Source of the DNA: Oscillospiraceae bacterium
GTDB lineage: Bacteria; Bacillota; Clostridia; Oscillospirales; Ruminococcaceae
DNA length: 64,000 bases
Assembly (NCBI GenBank): GCA_015067145.1
Contig: SVNA01000001.1
Coordinates: 186,001-250,000, forward strand
Reading direction: 5' to 3'
Both the position numbers and the translations under genes were made by a program. Below are positions 50,916-58,133 of this stretch, piece after piece. The notes under the pieces are model-generated. The model had not been told where the DNA came from. It made no database searches and saw nothing but the letters and a program-made list of their open reading frames with translations. The first letter of the stretch is position 1. Every line of letters starts with the position of its first letter.

Positions 50916-51659
50916 TTATTTGTTAAGATATTTTTCGCGGAGTTCTGTTGTTTTTGCCATATATGCTTCGTTCTGTTTTTTCTGCATAAGGTTCTTTTTA
51001 ATCTGGTTTTCAACCATTTCGAAACCTGCGATTGTTGCTTCTGTCTTGTCTTCCACTTTGATAAGGTGGTAACCAAACTGTGTTTTTACAGGACCTACAA
51101 CAGCACCGATTTCTGCAGAAAATGCTGCATCTTCAAATTCTTTAACCATCTGGCCTCTGCCAAATGTACCCAGAGAGCCACCTTTTGCTGCAGAACCGCA
51201 GATGGAGTGTTCTCTTGCCATTGCTTCAAACTCTTTTTCACCGCTTGTGATAAATGCAAGAATAGCGTTGATTTCTTCTTCCTCTTTAACAAGGATGTGC
51301 TTTGCGTTTACTGTTTCTTCTCTTCTGAATTTTTCTGTGTTTGCTTCGTAGTATTCTTTGCATTCTTCGGCAGAAACTGTAACTTCACTGAGAACTTTTC
51401 TCATGGCAAGCTGTGCAAGGATATCTTTCTTTGCACTTTCCATAAATGTTCTGAACTGTTCTGTTTCTTCAAGTTTTTCTTCCTTGCCCATCTTTGCAAA
51501 AAGGTGGATGTTGATAATTTCGTTGATGCACTGTTCTCTGAACTGTGGGTTCTGTGCATACATCTGCTGTTCCCTTGGAAGATTTGCCATAAATGCGTTG
51601 AGTTCTTCCTCTGTGATATTTACGCCGTCTACTGTGGCGAGAATTTTATTTTCGCTCAT
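50916..51659 (-). CDS. Parvulin-type peptidyl-prolyl isomerase without signal peptide
   Basis: 247 residues. An N-terminal SurA/PrsA-like chaperone region (VDGVNITEEELNAFMANLP) is followed by a rotamase domain: VNAKHILVKEEEE, SICGSAAKGGSLGTFGRGQM, FGYHLIKVED. The family usually works outside the membrane (PrsA lipoprotein), but here the chain begins MSENKILATVDG with no signal or lipobox, so it should be cytosolic. Start supported by AAGGAG. It may assist folding of cytosolic proteins. Confidence 0.9.
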   Translation of the reverse strand: MSENKILATVDGVNITEEELNAFMANLPREQQMYAQNPQFREQCINEIINIHLFAKMGKEEKLEETEQFRTFMESAKKDILAQLAMRKVLSEVTVSAEECKEYYEANTEKFRREETVNAKHILVKEEEEINAILAFITSGEKEFEAMAREHSICGSAAKGGSLGTFGRGQMVKEFEDAAFSAEIGAVVGPVKTQFGYHLIKVEDKTEATIAGFEMVENQIKKNLMQKKQNEAYMAKTTELREKYLNK

Positions 51660-51711
51660 TTTTATAATCTCCTTGTGTCGATAATGAAAGCATTATAACA
51701 CAAAAGCTATT

Positions 51712-52110
51712 CTATTGTCCATCTTTCTTATCGGGAACATCTTTTTTATCATCACTTTTTTTGCCGAATAAATCCTTCAGCCCCGAAATTATAATAAACA
51801 CCGCAAAACCTTTGCGTAGCCACTCATTTTCAATATTCTGTGCCAGATAAAAGCCTGCCACCACCGCAAGGATGCCGAATGCCGAACAGATAAGAGCTGT
51901 TTTTATATCTATAAGTTTATTCTTTATATGAATAACTACCGCTATAACCGTTATAGGTATAAAAAACAGCAGATTAATTCCCTGTGCACCTTTCTGCATA
52001 AAATCGGTAAATATAGCAAAATATACCACAAGGACAAAACCGCCGCCAAGGCCCATTGATGCAAGTATTCCCGATAAAAATCCAACTATGGAAGCTGCAA
52101 TAAAACTCAT
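51712..52110 (-). CDS. TauE/SafE family half-size permease, second half
   Basis: 132 residues, four hydrophobic segments and a charged tail (KKSDDKKDVPDKKDG). IVGFLSGILASMGLGGGFVL is the glycine-rich repeat motif of TauE/SafE (TSUP) exporters of sulfite or organosulfonates. A full-length TSUP has two such repeats in about 250 residues; here each repeat is its own protein. ATG overlaps the preceding stop as ATGA, so both halves are made together and probably pair. Confidence 0.82.
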   Translation of the reverse strand: MSFIAASIVGFLSGILASMGLGGGFVLVVYFAIFTDFMQKGAQGINLLFFIPITVIAVVIHIKNKLIDIKTALICSAFGILAVVAGFYLAQNIENEWLRKGFAVFIIISGLKDLFGKKSDDKKDVPDKKDGQ

Positions 52111-52466
52111 CTTAACAACATCACCGCCCCTGATACAGCAAGCACAAGGCCAAACAGTCTTTTCAGTTTGTTGTTTTTTATATTTTTAAGCAGAGTTGTT
52201 CCCAGCAGTGCCCCCGCAATACCACCAGGCACAAGCTTAAATCCTGTCTGCCAGTCAACATGACCGTAAAGGGTGTAAAAAACAAGACTCACACTGCTCA
52301 TTATCAAAATCATAAGGGTTGCACTTGCATGGGCCTTTTTTTCGTCATTCAATATGTTACGCAGAAACATAACCGCCACCACACCGCCGCCAGAGCCGAA
52401 CAGTCCGTTAAAAAAACCGCTTATTATCCCGCCCCATGCCATTTTAATTGTTTTTCTTTTTTTCAT
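52107..52466 (-). CDS. TauE/SafE family half-size permease, first half
   Basis: 119 residues, about four hydrophobic segments. GGIISGFFNGLFGSGGGVVA is the first-repeat TSUP motif. GGGTGAT site upstream. With the overlapping second half the total is 251 residues, the length of one complete TSUP protein, split at the boundary between the repeats. The clean ATGA junction and retained motifs suggest a working split rather than a frameshift. Confidence 0.82.
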   Translation of the reverse strand: MKKRKTIKMAWGGIISGFFNGLFGSGGGVVAVMFLRNILNDEKKAHASATLMILIMSSVSLVFYTLYGHVDWQTGFKLVPGGIAGALLGTTLLKNIKNNKLKRLFGLVLAVSGAVMLLR

Positions 52467-52578
52467 TCAATCACCCGTATATATTATGAACCGACTGCTG
52501 TAAATTATAAAAAGCATTTACTTTTTCTGTGCAATTTTATATGATAAATATAATAAAAATCATAAGGAAAATAATGCT

Positions 52579-54612
52579 ATGAAAAAACAACCTCTGTTTC
52601 CTGTATTGAACGGATTGCTGCACGGCGGCGACTACAACCCTGACCAGTGGCTTGACCGCCCTGATATTCTGGCACAGGATATTGAATATATGAAGAAAGC
52701 GGGGATAAACTGTGTATCCCTTGGTATATTCTCTTGGTCCAGCTACGAACCGAGAGAGGGCGAATATCATTTTGAATGGCTTAAAAATGTTATGGACACC
52801 CTCTATGCCAACGGCATATACACTATACTTGCCACACCGTCAGGGGCAAAACCTGCATGGCTGGACAGAAAATACCCCGACTGTCTGCGTGTGGACAATA
52901 TGGGTATACGCTACCACCACGGCGACCGCCACAACTACTGTATGAGCAGCGAAAACTTCCGCGGCAAGCTGAAAAACATAAACTCTATGCTTGCCCAGCG
53001 TTTTGCCCACCACCCCGGTCTGCTTATGTGGCACATCTCCAATGAAATGGGCGGCGACTGCTTCTGCCCTCTTTGTCAGCAGAAGTTTGTGGAATATCTG
53101 AGAAACAAATTTGACAACGATATAGAAAAGCTGAACAAAGCCTGGTGGACAACCTTCTGGAGCCATAAATACTCCTGTTTTGAAGAAATCGAACCGCCTT
53201 TTGCAAATGGCTCCATAGATATTATGGGGCTTATGCTGGAATGGCGTCGCTTTACAACCTGGAATATGATTGACTGCATGAAGAGTGAAATTGAGGTTGT
53301 AAAGGCCGCAAACCCTGATATACCTGTAACTGCAAATCTGATGAATATGTACAACGGGCTGGACTACAGAGCCTTGGCAAAGGAAATTGATGTTGTAAGC
53401 TGGGACAGCTATCCCCGTTTCCACAACGACTGGGAAAGCTTTGACGACACAATGCGTGAACTTGCATACAGCCACGCGGTGTTCAGATGTTTGAAAAAGG
53501 ATAAGCCTTTTATGCTTATGGAATGCACCCCAAGCCTTACCAACTGGCAGGCATACAACAAGCTGAAACGTCCAGGGGTTATGCGTCTGCAGGCTGTGCA
53601 GGCAGTTGCAACAGGTAGTGACACTGTACAGTATTTCCAGATAAGAAAAAGCCGCGGCAGTTTTGAACAGTACCACGGTGCTGTGATAGACCACGCAGGC
53701 ATTGACAACCGCGTTTTCCGCGAAGTCAGTGAAGTTGGCGATATTCTAAAAAAAATCGACTCTGTTGCCGGCACAAAGGTGAATGCCAAGGCAGCACTGC
53801 TGTTTGACTGGGACAACCGCTGGGCAATACAGGATATGCAGGCAATGTGTGTTGCCGACAAGAAGTACGAGAAGACACTGGTGGATTTCTGGCGTGAATT
53901 CAACCGCTGCGGTGCCGAGGTAGATGTTATCTCCTCGCTCGATGATTTCAGTGACTACAAAATCATCATCGCACCAATGCTGTATATTCTTCATCCCGGT
54001 GTTGCACAAAGGCTGACTGAATTTGTCAAAAATGGCGGTCAGCTGCTGGCAACATATCTGACAGGCTATACAGATGAAAATCTGCTTTGCCACCTTGGCG
54101 GATTCCCGGGTGATAATCTGTCCGACCTGTTTGGCATTTACAGCGAAGAGATGGACACGCTTTTCCCTTCCGACCGCAACGGCATAAAATTCCGTGGGTT
54201 TGAAAATAAAATTGAAGTTTTCGACTGCTGTGAAATACTCAAAGTTAAAGATGCAGAAGTTATCGGCAGATACACCGATGATTTCTACAAAGATACACCT
54301 GCAATCACTGTTAAATGTTTTGGTGACGGCAGTGCGTACTATGTTGCAGCAAGGACAAAAGCTTCTGACCTTGCACCGATTTTTGAACAGATGATCAAAA
54401 ATGCAGGCATAATGCCAAATGTTATGCCACCAATGATTGATTACCATGAAAGAGTGGCCGACGGAGAGGTATATCGCTTCTATCTCAACCTTTCCGACAA
54501 AGAGAACTGTGTTGCAGATGTAAAAGGTTATGACCTGATAAGCGAAAAAGAAATCTGCGGCACCCTCACCCTCAGCGGCTACGGCACAGCAGTTGTAAAG
54601 AATATTAAATAA
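52579..54612 (+). CDS. GH42 beta-galactosidase
   Basis: 677 residues, no signal peptide, so intracellular. NGLLHGGDYNPDQWLDRPDI at the start and GIFSWSSYEPREGEYHFEWL are the GH42 hallmark; HISNEMGGDCFC contains the acid/base (Glu156) and LMECTPSLTNW the nucleophile (Glu315). A Cys cluster (CFCPLC and neighbours) matches the GH42 zinc site. A trimerisation domain (glutaminase-like) and a beta domain complete it. It cleaves beta-galactosides, often from plant galactans. No transporter or regulator is adjacent. Confidence 0.93.
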   Translation: MKKQPLFPVLNGLLHGGDYNPDQWLDRPDILAQDIEYMKKAGINCVSLGIFSWSSYEPREGEYHFEWLKNVMDTLYANGIYTILATPSGAKPAWLDRKYPDCLRVDNMGIRYHHGDRHNYCMSSENFRGKLKNINSMLAQRFAHHPGLLMWHISNEMGGDCFCPLCQQKFVEYLRNKFDNDIEKLNKAWWTTFWSHKYSCFEEIEPPFANGSIDIMGLMLEWRRFTTWNMIDCMKSEIEVVKAANPDIPVTANLMNMYNGLDYRALAKEIDVVSWDSYPRFHNDWESFDDTMRELAYSHAVFRCLKKDKPFMLMECTPSLTNWQAYNKLKRPGVMRLQAVQAVATGSDTVQYFQIRKSRGSFEQYHGAVIDHAGIDNRVFREVSEVGDILKKIDSVAGTKVNAKAALLFDWDNRWAIQDMQAMCVADKKYEKTLVDFWREFNRCGAEVDVISSLDDFSDYKIIIAPMLYILHPGVAQRLTEFVKNGGQLLATYLTGYTDENLLCHLGGFPGDNLSDLFGIYSEEMDTLFPSDRNGIKFRGFENKIEVFDCCEILKVKDAEVIGRYTDDFYKDTPAITVKCFGDGSAYYVAARTKASDLAPIFEQMIKNAGIMPNVMPPMIDYHERVADGEVYRFYLNLSDKENCVADVKGYDLISEKEICGTLTLSGYGTAVVKNIK

Positions 54613-54621
54613 TCAAAATAA

Positions 54622-54667
54622 AAAACAGACAGATACAACCGGTAACATTCCGCACATCTGTCTGTTA
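54622..54667. terminator. Bidirectional terminator between GH42 and DUF2284 genes
   Basis: Stem AAAACAGACAGAT / ATCTGTCTGTTAT-like arms with a 21-base loop; A-run before and T-run after. Confidence 0.7.
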
Positions 54668-54670
54668 TTT

Positions 54671-55213
54671 TTATCTTATTAAAAGCATAGCAAAGTATGA
54701 AATCTCACTGCCATCCCACACCATCTGTATATTACAGCTTTCGCTGAGCTTTGCAATATCTATGCAAAATGCCGAAAGAGAAATAAATGCCTTTTGGGGC
54801 TGTGGACATTTTTCACCCAAAACCATTCTGCAAGGGGAACATTTTTTGCAGTTAGAGCCTCCGATTATCATATAGTCCAGCTCTTTTTGCTGTGCGTATT
54901 CATCTGCAAGCTGAGCGATATGAGCTATTCTGTCATTTGCCAGCTGCATTCCCTGCACGTCATCATAACCCGATATTTTTTCGGTGCATACAATAACAGC
55001 AGCCTTGCTGTAGCTTTTAACCTTTTCGATAAGCTGCTGTGCTGTTCCCGCATAAGGCGGGCAGGTGTAGTTTTTTCCATAATTTCCGCATTTGTTTTCC
55101 TCACAGGATTTGCGGAAATCTGTATTGAATACAATTTCAGATGTATTTATATACTCTGCCCTGCTTGCACCAAGTTTCACAATATCTGTACATATACTTT
55201 CAATATCCATCAT
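54671..55213 (-). CDS. DUF2284 cysteine-rich metal-binding protein
   Basis: 180 residues. CEENKCGNYGKNYTCPPYAG and SNCKKCSPCRMVLGEKCPQP are the conserved Cys motifs of DUF2284, likely iron-sulfur or zinc ligands. Soluble, no signal peptide. Function not established; often in anaerobes. Starts 10 bases after the second MATE gene ends its frame on the same strand, so possibly one transcript. Confidence 0.85.
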   Translation of the reverse strand: MMDIESICTDIVKLGASRAEYINTSEIVFNTDFRKSCEENKCGNYGKNYTCPPYAGTAQQLIEKVKSYSKAAVIVCTEKISGYDDVQGMQLANDRIAHIAQLADEYAQQKELDYMIIGGSNCKKCSPCRMVLGEKCPQPQKAFISLSAFCIDIAKLSESCNIQMVWDGSEISYFAMLLIR

Positions 55214-55223
55214 ATATTTATCC

Positions 55224-56585
55224 TCAGTTTACTGTTTTATGTTTCCATTTGCCCGATATAAAGAAAACTATGCCAATTACAAGCGGTGTAAAGCCTGCAA
55301 GGGCATCACCCAGCCAGAAACCGAGATATCCCCAGTTGAGCACAAGACCAAACAGCACAGCAAGGCCGATACGCATTATTATACCGTCAAAAATTGCTGT
55401 GGCAAAGTTCATTCTGTAGTTGCCGCTACCATTTATAAGTGCATTGGCAGGTGCCCGGCAGGCACTTCCAAAAAACATAAGCACCGCTATGGGCAGATAT
55501 TCCAGTGCAATGTCCAGCACCTCTTTTTCCTTGCTGAATATGCCGAAAAGCTGCAGCGGAAATGCACAGAAGGCAATACTCATTGTTAAGGCAACAGTAA
55601 AGGTAATTGCCGCTACTGTAAGCATAATTTTAGGCACACGGTCGAATTTTTCCGCACCGATATTCTGCCCTACCATAGATGAGCCCGCTGTATTAACCGA
55701 GTTGGAAACAAGATTGGAGATACTTGCAATTTTGTTTGCAATACCTGCAAATGCGGAAACTGCAACACCAAAGGAGTTTATAAAGCTGTTTACAAACAGT
55801 TTGGACACCTGTATGGATGCACTTTTTATCGCCATAGGAAGCCCCAGCTTTACAAGGCTTGCAAACATATTTTTATCGGGACGCATAAGATATTCTGTCT
55901 TAAAATCCAGTCCGATTTCATTGCGATTGCTGTAGAGATATGCTGCACAGAGCAGAAAGCTGGTGCCCTGGCTGATAACTGTTGCCAGTGCCGCCCCCAT
56001 ACATCCCAACGGCAGCACCATAACAAAGAGAATATCCAGAACGATATTCATCACCGATGCAATGGATATAAATATAAAAGGATGGCGGGAATCCCCCATG
56101 CCACGCAACACCGCACTGCCGGCGTTGTATCCATAGATAAACACCAGGCCTATCATAGATACAGTGGAATATGCCAGAGCACCCTCGTATGCCGCCTGAG
56201 GAGTATTCATAAGCTGCAGCAATGTATGACGTGCAGCAAGGCAAATAACACTTACCATTGCAGAACAGCAGATAAGGGTTGTGAACATTGTAGCTATAAA
56301 TCTTCCCAGTTTGTTCTCCTGCTTTGCCCCGATATACTGACTTATAATAATCTGTCCTGCGTTGGAAAACCCCATGGCAAAGAATGTGAGAAAATGGGAT
56401 ATATCACCACCTACCGAAACGGCAGAAAGCCCCACCTGTCCCAGTTTCTGACCAACCACAATCATATCCACTGCGTTGTAGACAATCTGCATAAGACTGG
56501 ACAGAAACAGCGGTGAAGCAAACATTATCAGCTGTTTTGGAATATTGCCCTCGGAAAAATTATGTATTACCCTGTTACCTGCCAT
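55224..56585 (-). CDS. MATE family efflux transporter
   Basis: 453 residues from ATG 56585 (AAAGGA site). Twelve hydrophobic segments; IVYNAVDMIVVGQKLGQVGL is the helix-2 motif and AGSSMVGQNIGAEKFDR the repeat in the second half. A multidrug/sodium antiporter of the NorM/DinF group. It differs from the pump at 46675 at most positions outside the motifs. Followed by DUF2284. Confidence 0.9.
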   Translation of the reverse strand: MAGNRVIHNFSEGNIPKQLIMFASPLFLSSLMQIVYNAVDMIVVGQKLGQVGLSAVSVGGDISHFLTFFAMGFSNAGQIIISQYIGAKQENKLGRFIATMFTTLICCSAMVSVICLAARHTLLQLMNTPQAAYEGALAYSTVSMIGLVFIYGYNAGSAVLRGMGDSRHPFIFISIASVMNIVLDILFVMVLPLGCMGAALATVISQGTSFLLCAAYLYSNRNEIGLDFKTEYLMRPDKNMFASLVKLGLPMAIKSASIQVSKLFVNSFINSFGVAVSAFAGIANKIASISNLVSNSVNTAGSSMVGQNIGAEKFDRVPKIMLTVAAITFTVALTMSIAFCAFPLQLFGIFSKEKEVLDIALEYLPIAVLMFFGSACRAPANALINGSGNYRMNFATAIFDGIIMRIGLAVLFGLVLNWGYLGFWLGDALAGFTPLVIGIVFFISGKWKHKTVN

Positions 56586-56654
56586 ATTTAATCCTTTAAA
56601 ATATATTTCTGCTCTAATAATAACATATAAATCCGACAATTGTACACAATAAAA

Positions 56655-56685
56655 AACTCTCTGCAGTATACTGTCCGCAGAGAGA
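56655..56685 (-). terminator. Terminator of mntP
   Basis: Stem CTCTCTGC / GCAGAGAG with a 12-base loop just past the mntP stop, followed on the minus strand by TTTTTTATTG. Confidence 0.75.
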
Positions 56686-56693
56686 ATTATCTG

Positions 56694-57281
56694 TTACATA
56701 ACACCTGTTATAAAAATTTCAAAGCCTATAACGATGAGGATTATCCCCCCAAAAACCGAAGCTTTGCCTGTCAGCCTTGTACCTACCTTTTTGCCCAGTG
56801 CAACGCCTGCAAAGCAGATAAAAAACGTAACTGCACCGATAAGCATACAGCATACAAAGGCCATAACGCTGTTATAATCCGCAATAGTAAAACCTACCGA
56901 AAGAGCATCGATAGAGGTGGCTATACCCTGAATGATAAGGCCTGTAAAACTGACAACTGCTCCTTCGCATTCTTCACAGTCGCCGCATTTTATACCCTCA
57001 ATAAGCATTTTGCCGCCGATATAGCACAGCAGCACAAGAGCAATCCAGGGAATAAACTTTTCGAATGCTGTAAAATAATGCACAAAGGTATGTACGCAGA
57101 ACCAGCCTATCATAGGCATAATAAACTGAAAACCGCTGAATACACCTGCCATAAGGCACATTCTGCCCTTTTTCATTCTTGCTTCATTAAGACCGTTGGC
57201 AAGTGATACAGAAAATGCATCCATGGCAAGACCTATACCAAGCATAATGCTGTTGAGAAAAAATACAGCACTCCATTCCAT
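56694..57281 (-). CDS. mntP: Manganese efflux pump MntP
   Basis: 195 residues, six hydrophobic segments. GLAMDAFSVSLANGL and GIATSIDALSVGF carry the two Asp residues that bind Mn2+ in MntP. A longer cytosolic loop holds CGDCEECEG, a Cys cluster not usual for the family. AGGAGG site. No manganese riboswitch (yybP) is visible upstream. Confidence 0.9.
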   Translation of the reverse strand: MEWSAVFFLNSIMLGIGLAMDAFSVSLANGLNEARMKKGRMCLMAGVFSGFQFIMPMIGWFCVHTFVHYFTAFEKFIPWIALVLLCYIGGKMLIEGIKCGDCEECEGAVVSFTGLIIQGIATSIDALSVGFTIADYNSVMAFVCCMLIGAVTFFICFAGVALGKKVGTRLTGKASVFGGIILIVIGFEIFITGVM

Positions 57282-57432
57282 TCAGATTATACCTCCTGAT
57301 AAAAAACAACGTTTTGAAGCTGTGTCTAAAGGAAACTGTCATAAAAAATATATCTATATGTTTATTTTATTTATATATACGTTAAGAACCTGTATATATG
57401 TGAAAAGGACAATCTTTCGATTGTCCTTTCCC

Positions 57433-57523
57433 TGGCGGAGAATGAGGGATTTGAACCCTCGCGGCAGTTACCCACCCTACGCCCTTAGCAGGGGCGCCTC
57501 TTCGACCTCTTGAGTAATTCTCC
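57433..57523 (-). tRNA. tRNA-Ser (anticodon GCT)
   Basis: 91 bases with encoded CCA. Acceptor GGAGAAT / ATTCTCC, anticodon stem CGCCC / GGGCG with loop CTGCTAA (GCT), and the long variable arm typical of serine tRNAs. Confidence 0.95.
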
Positions 57524-57578
57524 AAGTGAGCGAATTTAAAATTCTCTTATTAAGTTTTCTTTTGGTTTGGTGTCGATA

Positions 57579-57665
<87 letters not shown>

Positions 57666-57950
57666 GTATCGGCTTAACAGAATTTATGATACCAAAAACA
57701 ACTGGATTTGTCAATACCTTTTTTTGTTATATTTTACATTTTATTTTAAGTACATTTTCTGATAATTTTTGATTAATAATGTAATTTCTTGATACATATT
57801 AATATTATAAACACATATGTTGCAAAAGTACATATTCTGCAACTTTTGTACAAATTGCTGTATTTGTGATGTTTTTAACAAATTAGATTATATATTTATA
57901 CGAAATTATCAAAAATGGACTATTTTTTCACCAATTTGCACTTTTGTTGA

Positions 57951-57979
57951 TTGTAAAACTAAATTTTGTGTGATATAAT
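57951..57979 (+). promoter_or_regulatory. Promoter of ppdK
   Basis: TTGTAA (57951-57956), 17-base spacer, TATAAT (57974-57979), giving a leader of about 150 bases. The 468-base gap 57666-58133 is AT-rich and holds no gene; it also contains an inverted repeat CAAAAGT / ACTTTTG (57833-57848) upstream of the promoter. Confidence 0.6.
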
Positions 57980-58133
57980 ACAAACATAAAATGATGGGAT
58001 ATTGCGGGAAAACAGTTAAAAATATAAAGTATTTTCTCTTTTATCCATCGATTATTCGCAAGAATTTAATTTTATTGACATTTTTTTGTTAATGAATTAA
58101 AAATATCGTTCCTATTCATTTGGAGGAAAAACA

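Noticed and set aside
52107-52110. Frameshift in a single TauE/SafE gene
   Set aside because: The junction is a clean ATGA overlap at the repeat boundary and both halves keep their motifs, so a natural split is more likely. Kept as two genes.
52840-53694. 284-codon frame antisense to the GH42 gene
   Set aside because: No ribosome binding site or family match; the GH42 catalytic motifs are all on the plus strand.
57781-57950. Possible riboswitch or small RNA upstream of ppdK
   Set aside because: Only a short imperfect inverted repeat is visible upstream of the promoter; no conserved riboswitch core could be recognised.
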